A stretch of DNA of 64,000 nucleotides from Branchiostoma floridae (Eukaryota; Chordata; Leptocardii; Amphioxiformes; Branchiostomatidae). The notes beneath the pieces were generated by a model that was not told the DNA's origin, did not search any database, and saw nothing but the letters and a program-made list of their open reading frames with translations. Position numbers and translations under genes: made by a program. The stretch is taken from positions 12,607,075 through 12,671,074 of the forward strand of contig NC_049980.1 of assembly GCF_000003815.2 (NCBI RefSeq). Direction: 5' to 3'. Below are positions 33,501 to 46,300 of the stretch, one piece after another. The stretch's first letter is position 1; each line of letters begins with the position of its first letter.

Positions 33501-36500
33501 ACAGACCATTGCTGCTTATCATTGTCACAATTGCCGCTTTAATCAACACTACTACTCTCTCATGCAGCACAATGCACATCTTTACGACATGAAGTCGAGA
33601 TCTTGGTTGAATATTTATCGTTAAATAGAACCCAAAATAATGACCTTAACCCTGCCCAAAACTCATGGTTGGTTTCCTAACCTGTGACCCATGTGTTCCT
33701 GGTTGTACTTTACCCCCCGTTCTTACCAAACCCTTTAACAATTGTGTTAAGATATTGCTGTGTCGGTGAACATAAAGGCTAACAATAGATTATCAGTCAC
33801 CCTTTATACCCACTTACCTAACGTTTAGCTTCACCTTGATTAATACGTGACCCTTATTTAGCAAGAAATTAACTTGGTAATGCCCAAACTGTTTTGAGTA
33901 TAGGAACAGAATCATGTTCTGATTTAAAGATAGCAAACAATTTTGACGGGTTTAACTTTGAAGTGAAAAAGATAGAAATATCAAAGTAAAGAATGGATGA
34001 ACACTTTTTTTGTTATTGTATTAAAGCATGTATGCTAAAGATGTTAAAAAGTAGGATTTTCCGTTGAAGGAAATCGGAGAGGAAACACCAAGCAGTCGGG
34101 GAGAAATCCCATCTCCTTCCGTGCACGAGCAGAGGGGTGAAACAGAGAAGACGCCATGGTACATAAACTTCATCCGGGCATTTCTTGAGACGGAGCTCGG
34201 ACCAGATTCCAGGATATCTAAAAGGTCAACCAAACATAAGAAACACCATGTCCAAAGCCATGCAGCCGAAACATCAGACAAGCACGAGAAGAGAATCAAC
34301 CAGGAGGGCGAGGAGCCGTCATCTAAGATGGACACCAGAGAAGAGAAGGGCATCGGCTATGCTGTCGTTCAAGCCATGCAGGACTCAGAAAACGCGTTGC
34401 ACCAGTTTCTGAGAGAATCCCTCCTGACGAGGTCAGAAGAAGAAATCGAGGAAGAGCTAAATGAGAGAGTTAAGAAACAGGTAGCGTTATTTTGAAATAT
34501 TACCTACAAGTATAAGTTGACAATAATGAATCTTGATAGCAGGCAATGTCAGTACGTACCTTTGTAAAATTTCATCTTACCTCGTCTTCTGAAGCCTAAG
34601 TCAGACTTGTGTGTCATTCTCATATAGGACTGTATAACCACAGCTGAAGCTGCAGGACTGATCTCAAGTAGGAGTTTGCCCTAGTCAATATTGACCGAAG
34701 TAAAGTGAAAGTGATCATGCTATTCCTTGTCTGAACTGGTTGAAGTATCCAAGGTTGTTCGCTTGCTGTTTGAAACAATACTGACAATGATTAAATCCCC
34801 GTGTGCAGGATGACGGAGACTGGGTGCAGGCAATGGGTATAGTGCATCATCTGATGTTCCCCATTGGTCAGATCTTCTTTGCCTTTCCGGGCGGTTTTGT
34901 GGCAGCCAAGGGGTCAGCTGTGAAGTAAGTTTTCAACTATAACGACTTTATTAAGCATAATGTTGGCAAATTTAGTGATGTGCCCTCGATTTCTACCATT
35001 ATTGAATACCATTAGACAAGTTGAGGGCAGCAGGAAAATGATGAGACTATCGAGAACTGTGAACAATGTGTAATTCTAATTTTTCATTGTTCACCCAGAA
35101 TCCTAGGCACGATGATGTTCGTGTCGTGTCTGGTGCACCTGTTCGTCCCCCTGCCCATGACGTTCCGGGGGAGCCCCCACACCGGGGATGTGTCTGTGGC
35201 CGTCATGATGTTTCTAGAGGGCTGCTGCCAGGTAAGCAGTCACTGGATTGAAACATTGTACGGGAAGACAATTTCAAAGTGTTTAGCCTGCTTGAAAATT
35301 CTTTAAAAATGATGATTATCTTATTGACCTAGTCGAGGTTTTGTATCCAATGCACGTTTGGTATTTGAAGGCTAATGTTTTAACGTGTTTGACACACTCT
35401 TCTGACTGACAGGGAGTGACCATCCCTGCGGCGTACGGTGTGCTCCATCGTTGGGCTCCCAAGTCCGAGAGAAGTACCATGGTGTCACTCACTCTAGCAA
35501 GTAAGTAAAACCCATGTCCTACACGACCTTGCAAGGTTTTCTAACGTTCTCCAGACCATGGTTGGGAGTTACATGTACTAGTAGTCCTGAAAAAGGTAAT
35601 CTGTGGTCAGGAGTTAGGCCTTGAGGATGCATACTAGTCTTTAACAGTCGTCTGTGCAGCCGACTATTGAAAAATGAAAGCCGGGAAAGTCAGCTCGATC
35701 AGAAGGGCGAACTGAAGCTAGAATAGGGTAGAGCAAAGTCGTGGGGACGTTTCAAATGCGTGACAGGACAGAAGGAACCGGCACGACCGTAACGGCTTAC
35801 TGCTACCATACTGTCCAAGCTGCAACAGTTGAAGAACAGCTAACAGACATTGGCTTTGTATATATAAGGAAGATACTTAACTCCAGAATGAACTAACAGT
35901 TTATGTTTGGCTTCATAGCGTATTATCTAGGGAGGCTATCCGGTCAGTTTGCGTGTGCTGCCCTGAAACAAGCCCATGGATATATGCCTGCTTTCTACAT
36001 TTACGGTAAGAGTTCTATAGTCATATTTGTATTGGTTTTTTCATTATTATGTTATTTCTCTGGGGCCAATGTTTAAGTCCTTGATATTTGAATCCCTCCA
36101 TCCTATCTTTTCTCAGTAAACCGAATTCGAACCCCGTGAAATTTTCTTTTCTATTTACCCAAAAAGGGAAGCGAGATGATATCCATATCGACACATTGTG
36201 TCCTGTCACTAAGCACTACGCTCAAATCCCTCAGGTCCACTCGGTATCATTTGGTCGCTGGTATGGCTTCTCTCTGTGAAGCCCAACCCGAGTTTGGACG
36301 ACAACATCAACACGTCAGAGAGGGACGACATCAACTCCGGCAAGAACACGGCGCAGGTATGATGCTTTTACCCACTGGCTCGCACACGACTACAGAATGT
36401 AGCAGAAAAGTAAAGACAGTAAATGAGTTTCTGGGACTTTTGACCTAACTTCCTGTCAGTGTCAAAGTCAATCTTATGCATTCAAATAGCTAAGGACACT

Positions 36501-39200
36501 CAGGAAAACAAGCAGGCAAATAGGAATCAAAACCTATGTACACTAAGTTATCACATATCTCTGCCCATCTCTGAAAACGATTGCTCGGTGAACCACAGAT
36601 TGATGTTTTTCCAACAGGACGGAAGTGACATCCCGATGAAGGAAGTTCTGACAGACCGGAACACGGTATCATACCTGGCTACTGGCCTGTGTTTTGCCTG
36701 GGGTATGAGTGTACTGTTGAACCACGCACCGCAGTACTTCGCCGAGAAAGTCGCTCTGGACGTCGGAAAGGTACTGCATACGTAGCCATTAGTCAATTGG
36801 TACTTTGTACCAAAATAGCCACTTCAGATTGATTTTGCAACAAAATTATCATTATAAGATCGCTGAACTCATGCCAGACCTAGAAAAGAGCCTATATATG
36901 TTTGTACATACACGACTGTATTGGTAGCTGCTATCTAATCGAGTTGGGAAGCATTCTGAGGTTTGACTTGGTAACTTTGTTACAGTCATTGTAGTTATTC
37001 TAATGATTGTACCGTTTCAGTCACCTTGGCTGCTCTGGACGCTTCCCCTGGTGATGTCAGGAGGGATGTTGGCAGCCGGGCCCGGAACTGACATCGCCAT
37101 CTATAAGGGCGCCAGCACGACCACCACACGTAAAGCTGTGACTGGTTTTGGTGAGTGTGTTATCTTATTAACATTATGTGCATGAGATGGGGAAACGTAA
37201 AGACAAAAGTATGAATATGCGACTTGTTGGAATGGCGTCTACCTAGTACCTCTTCAAAACTGTCCATAACATTCCGTGCGATGTACATTAATTATATAAT
37301 AACAGGTGATGCGAATGTTTGTCTGACGACGAGGCCACATTCGTCGTAGGTCTTAGTAAGATTTTTTTATGTCGTACGACTTTCATCCAATGATAGGCTT
37401 TTGCGTAACAAAAAAACTGAGTTGTACATGTGCGATACATACATGCACGACTATCACGAGAATGCCCTCTGTTTACGATCGCTCCATGGTCTTACGATGG
37501 GTGTGATTACCCGTGGCTTTCTTGTGAACATAATGGCTTTCCGAGATAATCCTTCTCCTAAAAGTTTGATATTGTTTTCCCAGTCGGTGCTTGCGTATTC
37601 TCGTTCGTGATGGCGATGGCTTTCACCAAGAGCCAGGCTTACGCGTATGGAGGGACAGTGGCGTCCATGGTGATGATCGGCATGGCCATGGGAGGAGGTG
37701 GGTATCTTTGTAAAGATGTTCAATTTTACAAAACGGTACATCTTTGTTATCTGTTTCGGAATTGCTTTTGTGGATAGACTTTGGCTATTAGTACATGTAT
37801 GTGAGTCGTATTTCCTCACTTCAAAATTTTGTTGTATATTTTTATTAATTTATTAATTTATTTGCAAATTCATGCCCGAAGGCTAATTGCAAGGGTACAG
37901 ACAGTAAAAAAAGTAAGAAGTTTCTATTCTATACAGCTATCTATATACATGATTCTACATTGTTTACTGGGAGGTTTGACTTCTTCTTTGGAGGCAGTGG
38001 CTGATATATTAACAAGCAGTAGAAATGTCTAAAATCATACTGAATCCTGAATTTTGATTGAATCCAGGTTACGGCGTGACGCCATTGGATGCCTCGGACC
38101 GGTACAGCAGCATCGTTGTTGGTATCGGTGTGTCAATCAACACCGCGCTGTTCCTGGTCAGCCCTGTGGCTGTGATGGGGCTCAGCGGCCCTGGCGGGGT
38201 GAGTACCAACATGGCAGGGACATGAAAGTCTTGGGTTCTTCTGTTGTCTGTCATGATAGCGGTGGTCTTTTCAACGTTACGTTCCCATTGCCAACGATCA
38301 CTTTGTCTGTCAAATGGTATCAGGAACGACAAGCTGTACTTAACGGATTAACAAAGTTCTTTATACACAATCAAAGAATAGCCATAGCCGAAGTTTCGAT
38401 GATTTTTTGTTACCTTCCTCATGGACAATGTAGACTAGTTCTACTTTGCACTGCAACTATAGGTGTCGCTGCTGCCGTGTAAAAATCAGTATGAAACGTG
38501 TTGTTATCCCCCTCATAACGTAATGTGTACTTCGTGTGGTAAAGAATAAAGCAAAGAAAATGATAGGATATAGACAAAAATTGTTGACAAATGCCTTGCA
38601 TAACATTTTAAAACTTTCTCTGCCATCAGTCGGCGAAAAGACAAGTGGAGGCTGTGTCCGGCTGGCGAACAGTCCACATCGTTACAGCCGTGGTCATGGG
38701 CGTCGCCCCGATGATCTACGGCGCTGTAACAGGCGAGGGCGAGATCTTCAAGTAAGTGTTGTCTATTTCTGGTAGTGTCTATCACAGTAACCACACTGGC
38801 TGGGAGAATTATTTGCCATGGGAATTTTGCCATCATAGGCTCTCATTTGCCACACATTTCGCACAAGGGAAAATCTTACTCTAACTGCACGCTGCCTCTC
38901 CTGGCCAAGTATTCACCACATGTTTGCCAAATTCTACACATTCAAACCTGGTGGGAGTTATGTTTCCTGCACTTTGTTTGCTGTTATTATCTTCAGCCAC
39001 GCATTCATTTGTTTTCGGTATCTTTGATACAAAACCAATTTGGTATTTGATCTCTAACTACAAGTTAGATGAAGTAAGAAGTGGCACTATGATAATCATA
39101 AGTGACAAAGAAGTTGTGAGTTTTAACCAACATTTTCTCTCTCAACAGGGGATGGGAATTCAAGAAACCAAAGCTTCCCAAGTGGCTGAAACGTCGCTAA
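30571..39200 (+). CDS. SLC17-like MFS transporter, single divergent module
   Basis: Exons: 30571-30687, (33353-33367), 34070-34480, 34809-34924, 35099-35231, 35413-35500, 35919-36005, 36235-36356, 36618-36770, 37021-37150, 37584-37697, 38068-38198, 38630-38751, 39149-39200; about 591 residues plus 5 if the microexon is used. SLC17 hallmarks: GVTIPAAYGVLHRWAP then SERS after TM4, PAFYIYG before TM6, VKPNPSLDDNI after it, and GYGVTPLDASDRYSS (family NxLDIAPRYA) before TM11. Twelve TM segments are visible. Unusual: TM1 is followed by a 137-residue Lys/His/Glu-rich insertion (residues 40-176), and the TM4 Arg and Glu of the family are Met and Gln. SLC17 proteins carry organic anions across plasma, lysosomal or vesicle membranes; substrate here unknown. 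It ends after KKPKLPKW with a short basic tail. AATAAA at 39953-39958 and 40554-40559 could end the transcript. Confidence 0.88.
33353..33367 (+). CDS. Candidate 15-nt microexon of the first transporter
   Basis: CTCACCACCAG / GCTCCGTCCTCCAAG / GTAAGT encodes APSSK in phase 0, fitting between the TM1 exon (ends phase 0) and the loop exon (starts phase 0). The second gene has a counterpart at 45688-45705, and about 100 bases upstream of each also align although the rest of the intron does not. Alternatively the conserved block is an intronic enhancer or an alternative first exon. Confidence 0.45.
35545..35760. repeat. Dispersed repeat, copy B, in a transporter intron
   Basis: Diverged relative of 1164-1450: GTTCTCCAGACCATGGTTGG, then CTAGTCTTTAACAGTCGTCT and GCAGCCGACTATTGAAAAAT. 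It lies between the exons at 35413-35500 and 35919-36005 and is absent from the equivalent intron of the second gene, so it inserted after the duplication or was lost there. Confidence 0.55.
37840..37935. mobile_element. Possible LINE 3'-end remnant in intron
   Basis: TTTATTTGCAAATTCATGCC followed by CGAAGGCTAATTGCAAGGGTACAGACA resembles the reverse-oriented 3' end of a non-LTR retroelement. Only this fragment is present; family unassigned. Confidence 0.3.
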
Positions 39201-41477
39201 AGCTGACCACATGTTTCGCTTCCTTCTCGACAACTGGCTAACACAACCACCTAATCAACAGTGGATACACACGCTTGAAGATTATCCTCTGCTACCATCA
39301 TTATTTATAGAGTATTGTAACTGTGACTCAACATTCAGAGGGGAATTACTGACTTACATGTCAGGGTCAAGGATTTAATTTCACTGAATCAGCAATAACA
39401 GTTTACAGCAACTAGCCCGAGTAAAACCTATCAGCTATCCCAAGTACGGATTTGCCTCTATAGAGAGGTTTTTAACATCAAGATTATTATAGGGAACTGC
39501 CAATGATAAGACGACGTATTAGCTATCTTTGAATTTTACAAGACAGTTTAGGTGCTTCTGGTGCATATATAAAAAGCATTAATTTGACGGTGTTTGATGA
39601 TGGATTTTACGGTTCATGTACTACTAGCATATTTTATTCATAGCTCCGCATGGATTTTGATACTTTCCTTTGAACGTAAAATGGAAACATCGCCGAATCA
39701 GATTAGTAAGTTTCAGAGTAAAATCCAAGAACTGCCATGTCATTGGTAACATAGACTATATGTAATATTATATAGACTATATGCCGCTCAAGCAGCGTAG
39801 CACATTCAGTTTTGTATTATGAGGTCGATTTCCTTACCATCGCGGACGATGATTATTTATGTTTCCAACATTCGGTGCTTGGATGTAGTTTCTTGTAAGT
39901 GTACCGGTGCAAAGCAGTGCGGAACAGAAATATCTTGGACCAGTGTGCTTCAAATAAAAAGTGCATAATGTATCTTGTGACCGATGATAGCATTGTTTGC
40001 CTTTTGTCACTTATAGAGCGTTTATCATCCTTCCTGAAACTTTACAAAACGCTACGTATAGGACAGGTAAAGGTATTCAGCAGTTTTGTTGGTGTCAATT
40101 ATTCCAGAAAATAACCCACTCCCATCTAGAAGAGAAAAAATAATACTGTCGTAGCCATGCCTCCTGGCGATTTCGATGAGTGTTGCATAAACGATGGGGG
40201 GAACCGATGGGTCGTGTGTTCCTTGACAAGAGAGCTGTTCTTGCATTTCGAAATCAACCGTGAACGTAATTAATAAGTATCGTGGAAATTGTAGTGTTGT
40301 ATTGTTGGAAAATGACAATGTTGCCTGACGTGCTTTCAGGTGAGACAGCCAGAACACACTAACGATATGAAGATGATCAAAACACTGTCTCAAACTGCCA
40401 GGTCAAAGGGCAATATCCTGCAAGATGGCGACACTCGATAATAACGACAGCATGACTAAACAGCCATCAATAATTTGGTTATTTGGTCAAACGCCCTTTT
40501 TTTACATCATGAGCTCGGGATTGATTGTATAGTACACACAGGTGTGACATTGTAATAAACCACAGACGGGGGGATTTCAGGTCATGACCGGCAGTGCCGA
40601 GAACGGCTATGTGTAATACATACTGATCAACTCGTAAACTGGTTAGGCAAGTTCGTTACTTGTTTAATTGGAGATGCCTTCAAACACCAGCTGTATGTGT
40701 ACAACTCCTCTGCTAGCTTTAACATGCAATATAATTCACACTAGAGAGGTATATACTACCAAATTAGTTAAAGATCTTTTCTGTAAATGTGTATTGTGGT
40801 CAAGTGGAACAAAACTTTGCCGACGACCTGTTTACCGAACACAATACCTTCCACACCCATTTGCTCGATTTTACAGTTGTTGGCTGTTCAGTTAGAAGCA
40901 ACCTGGGTTGCTTTTATAAGATATTTTTGTCTCTGACGGTTTAGTTCTCGCCAAACGACCCATGTTTGAACGCGTGGCTGTCTAAGGTAATGGAATGTTG
41001 ATAAAGTATAGCCTTTGGCATCACCGATTCCTATTCGCATGGAAACATCGTCTTCTGGTCTGTATGACCCGATTATCATTTCATAAAGTGGGGCTGTGAT
41101 CGTTTTGGAAACTTGTAGCTAAAACTCTTTTGGAACAAATATTCTTGCAGCCTGTAAGTCATGTACCTTCAGATGTCTGTAACGAGATTACAAAGAAAAT
41201 GTAGAGTATTCCGGGTGCGGGCCCATATATAGGTTTGACATCACTGAATTATAATAGTTTCAGAAAGCGATACAGAAGGTCAAACAATTGAGAAAAAAAG
41301 ACATGCACTAAGATTTTCGATTCACAGAAATAAAGGAAACATTCAGCTTGTCAAACAGAACACATTCCAACATAACTTTTTTTGGGGTAATGACACTTTG
41401 CGTCCATATTTCTAATGAAGAGTTTCAGAGTACACGATGGTGTTTACTAGCTTGGAGATACTGCCGGTTCTTAGTGA
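39201..41477. other. 3' UTR of first transporter and intergenic spacer
   Basis: No further exon of the first gene is seen after the stop at 39200. In particular, nothing resembling the second MFS module occurs here. Polyadenylation-type AATAAA motifs are at 39953-39958 and 40554-40559. The next recognisable block is the duplicated promoter at 41478. Confidence 0.6.
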
Positions 41478-41801
41478 CCTCCCCGGTAAGTCGTCACTTC
41501 GCCAGTGAAAGCGTATGGCCTATGGGACAACCCGTCTAAACAGGACCGACCACATTCTGTCCTGAAGAAAATGGCGGACTGGTGAGACGATAGGCACCAT
41601 CAGAGAGTTGCAGTATCGTCTTTTTCTGGCTAGTATCTTCTCCATATCACTCTCTATCGGAGAGGACTATCAGTCAAGAATGACGTAGATGTAGGCAGCT
41701 TGGGAAAAAGTGTAATTCTGTGAAGGTTCGAGAAGAAAAGGGAGGAAAGAGGCAGTTTGGTGATTGGACTCACGTTCCGCCTTAGGCAGGTGACACTACA
41801 G
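41478..41801 (+). promoter_or_regulatory. Promoter and 5' untranslated exon of the double transporter
   Basis: Homologous to 28970-29270. The GAAAATGGCGGA motif (41567-41578), GAGACGATAGGCACCA and AGTTGCAGTATCGTCT are kept in the same order, and the block ends with a donor (ACTACAG before GTAAGA). As in the first gene, the motif's ATG opens a 5-codon upstream ORF ending TGA. The coding exon starts after an acceptor at 43289, so an intron of about 1.5 kb separates them. Confidence 0.6.
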
Positions 41802-43302
41802 GTAAGAAATCTGTTTATAAAGATATCTTTGTAGATGGATGGCTGTATTGGTGCTTGTATCCCTAACTACATTGTCCAATTAAGGATAAAAGTCAACAAA
41901 CGCTGTCTTTGGCTCTTGCTGTTTGTTTTTCTCTTTGTTGTTTTCAACCTGTGAAATTTCCCACATGTGTTAATTGGTTGAACCCACGAAGTCATTAAAA
42001 GAGTAATTGGACAAAACCTTACATTGAAAAAGCTGTATAGTATTTTTTTTCACATTGAAGTAGGGGCATCAAGGGCAACAAACATATTTGATACATTCGT
42101 AATCATATACGGTACCTAAGAAGCAAAAAGGTGAAAGTTGTTTTCAAACTAGCATATCTATCTTGGGGGCGTGGTTAACTGCGATCTGATAGTAGTGAAT
42201 AAATGGTGAAACACCTGGACAAAGTGATGACAATTGTCGATACACTGACGTTCATAGCAAATCCTTGGACGGTCTGTTCATAGCATCAGTGCGTTAGGAA
42301 AATGAAGGGACATTTGATCAGCGAAAAGATCCTCATGTAAAAGTAACTTTGGCGCTACAAGTTTAGCGCTACAATGACAAGAAGAGCACGTGGTTATCAT
42401 ATATCTCTTTTCAAATAAACCAGGGCTCCTTTATTTTATATTGACATTATTATATCATATACAAGAAGGTACACGCGATCTTTCCCTGCTCTAAAACCAA
42501 ACCCATGCTAAGGATGGAACCGCAAAGATTGTTGACATGATTGAGGAGAAACTTTTGCTGCACAAAATTTCGAATTGGAACAATTTTTGCAAACAAACAG
42601 TTAACATCAACTCTCATAATTCAACATTTAGACTGATTTAAAGTTATATTATCTAAAGGAATGTGACAATAAAACATCAGTATTGCTGACTTCAGATATG
42701 CAGGAAAAGCATGAGAAGACACGATTTTTTTGTATGTGGCAGTATTATGACCAGCTGATTATGACACCCGGTGGAATTATGAGCGTCTATGTTACACTGC
42801 AATCAACATTAGAATTTTCATTGGGGTATTAACGACTCCTGTGTCATGACAGACAGGCAGTTTCTTCCATGACATACAGTATAATTTTATGAATAATATT
42901 TCTAATGGATAAAGAACGGTTCAGGTGTATAACAACAGATTCAAGACATTGTGATTACAACAAATTACGGTGATCGAAAGATGGCTATTGTGGTCTTCCT
43001 CTTTGAACCTTAATAGGTTTTCATAATATAGGTTTTCAAATATGTTAATATGATTGAAAATAACCATGGTGTGTTTATCGAGAGAAATGTAATAATCAGT
43101 GTGACTGTTATATATTAATCGGTTTGTCATAAATTTAATGTTGATATTGCATCAAATTAAAAAATGATAATCTGATTATTGAGCAGCATATCTTATGGTA
43201 AATTCGTGAAAAAAGGTAAAAACCATATTGCCTGTTGTTGAATTCAACACCTTCCCTGTCTTATTAGATGTTGTGTTTGTGACTTACAGACCAGACATCA
43301 GC

Positions 43303-46300
43303 ATGGGGAGCCCACCAAAACGTCTGCTGGTGTACTCCCTTCTTATGGTCAGCTTTTTCATCGCAGGAGGCCTGTATCCCAGCATACAGCTGGGTCTGTC
43401 AGAAGCAGTGACCAAATGGGTACGTACTAACACAAACATGATATCTGTCCCATGGTTTTAGGTATACCTTTTGGACTTCTTAGATTTGGTGTCAACGATA
43501 TGTGTTATATTTGGCCGATGCCGTTCCAGCTACATGTAGCTACTTTCAACAACGTACCAGAGAAAAGGTACAACACGAAACCCTTTATTCCAATTTTATA
43601 GGTACAGAAGTCGTTCCTAAATCATGAAGTGGTAACCTGATGTTTGATGGACCGATCATGGACGCATTTCTCACAAAGGCCAATCATTTTATTCTTAAAC
43701 AATGAAAACAAGTTGCATATCATGTGAACATGGAGTAATAGTAGTTTACACATCTACTATAAAAGTATATGGATACTATAAGAGTATATGGCTTTATATT
43801 AATCTTTTTTTTAACAATTTGATTATAACATATAGATTTGAATTTCATTATGCCACACCTCTTCCCTCTATACATGGAGCATGTTGATGGTCCTATGAAG
43901 GTGATATATGCGTGTTATAAAACCATAACGTTTAAACCATGTCTATCGGTAAAATAGATAATTGAAGTATTTTAAAACTAAGGCGCAAGACATGACCAGA
44001 CTCAAAATTAGAAGCACTAACATAAAAAGGTTAAACATATTGTAGCCTGTTAATAGAGGTTAAATCTGACATGTGGCAATTGATGCCGAACGATTCAATA
44101 TTGAATGATAGTTTTCACGTGTGGGACAAAACCTTCTTTTATTTCTTCTGTCGTAATATTTTCATTGAATAGTTAAATTGGATCTGATCCTGAATTCAAA
44201 TCCTGCAATGTTTGGATGACAGCATATGGAATACTAATGGAGTCTCTCCTACCCAACCTTATCAACTACATCACTAGGAATATACCCTTGGGCGAATTTG
44301 ACACCTCGCTGAAAGCATGATTTCGGGGATTTTAGGTGAGGAAACCAGGGTAGTCCAACAAAATAGGACAGTGGGATCGAAATGAAAATCATGAAAACAA
44401 TAATATTTATAACTCATATATAAGGCTCAGTCAGGAGGCACAGATAACTTTAGGTTCACCGCACAGGGGTCACTCCATAACCNNNNNNNNNNNNNNNNNN
44501 NNNNNNNNNNNNNNNNNNNNNNNNNNNNNNNNNNNNNNNNNNNNNNNNNNNNNNNNNNNNNNNNNNNNNNNNNNNNNNNNNNNNNNNNNNNNNNNNNNNN
44601 NNNNNNNNNNNNNNNNNNNNNNNNNNNNNNNNNNNNNNNNNNNNNNNNNNNNNNNNNNNNNNNNNNNNNNNNNNNNNNNNNNNNNNNNNNNNNNNNNNNN
44701 NNNNNNNNNNNNNNNNNNNNNNNNNNNNNNNNNNNNNNNNNNNNNNNNNNNNNNNNNNNNNNNNNNNNNNNNNNNNNNNNNNNNNNNNNNNNNNNNNNNN
44801 NNNNNNNNNNNNNNNNNNNNNNNNNNNNNNNNNNNNNNNNNNNNNNNNNNNNNNNNNNNNNNNNNNNNNNNNNNNNNNNNNNNNNNNNNNNNNNNNNNNN
44901 NNNNNNNNNNNNNNNNNNNNNNNNNNNNNNNNNNNNNNNNNNNNNNNNNNNNNNNNNNNNNNNNNNNNNNNNNNNNNNNNNNNNNNNNNNNNNNNNNNNN
45001 NNNNNNNNNNNNNNNNNNNNNNNNNNNNNNNNNNNNNNNNNNNNNNNNNNNNNGAAGGCAATAAATTTTACTTGTCCAAAGCATATAAACATATAGAAAC
45101 TATGTGCTCCCTTGGAGATCAATCCCAAGACGGATTGAATAGATAAATATCCATACGTATTCGAAATTTACAACGAAAGAGGTGAACTACAAAACTTGAT
45201 ATTGTTTGAGTCTGGTGGTCTAAATAAAAAAAAGTTTGGTTTAGCCCCATTTCATGGTCACAAATCTTTCTGTAACAGTTTTCATGATAGTGTCTGAGCT
45301 GAGGGTATATACCGGTCTAGAAATAGGATAATGTCGAACCAACCTCTCTCCTCTAAATAGTATCGTGCACATACAGGGTTCAGCAGCATAAGCATAAGCA
45401 ACATTATCTTAACTCTATTGTAAGACAGAGAGGTTGTTGGTCGTACTTAATCTTTTACTAGGCTGCACCAGACCTCACAAGGGAAGGATCTAAAGTCTGG
45501 ATGCTATCCTAGCCTTGATTTATGTATTGACTGGCATTGAATTCTGATCAGAATATTCTCTTTCGCAAGCTGTAGTTTTAGTCCTGTTGCTAAAGAAGAT
45601 ATCTTTGATTCTTCCTCTATACTTCTTCATGTTGCTCTCATGCCGATCCATCTGTCCCAACGATGCTACCTTCGACGCTTCTTGCAGTCTCCATCCTCAA
45701 GATCGGTAAGTTATGTCAACGAGATAAGTAAGATCGGTGACCACCCCCCCCCCCCCACACACCTTTCACGTGCCACCCTTTGGTAAAATCCGATCTCACC
45801 GAAGGACGAATCCAACACTGCACCCTGTGCCTTCCCCCCACCACTCCCGACTGACCTACCACAAAAAGACTACTGACGTTTTGCTTGGCTCGCTGGTGAA
45901 ATGCCTTATGGCTTACTTTTCATCTAAGATAGCATGAACATTCTTTTAGAGGAAGCACTAGTAACTGACAATGACGGTGACATACCCCCATATGGTCGCA
46001 CAAAACTTTCCCCATCACCTACCCATTGCACCGGTGCTTGGTATGACTGGAACGAAGACTATCAGTCAACTTCCAAATAACTACCCACCTCGTGTTCCTT
46101 TAATCAACTCACTATCCCAAAATTAAAAGCACATTTACTTCACCGTGTTTACTGTAAGTGCATCAGACTACATCTCTTACGACTACTTCTTCGATTTTAC
46201 GTAAAACATAGTCGTGTATGCACCATTTATCAACAATGTAACAATATTAATGTCGTCACGTAGCTCAAAGAAAGAATCTAACGTAACACATCAAAATCGT

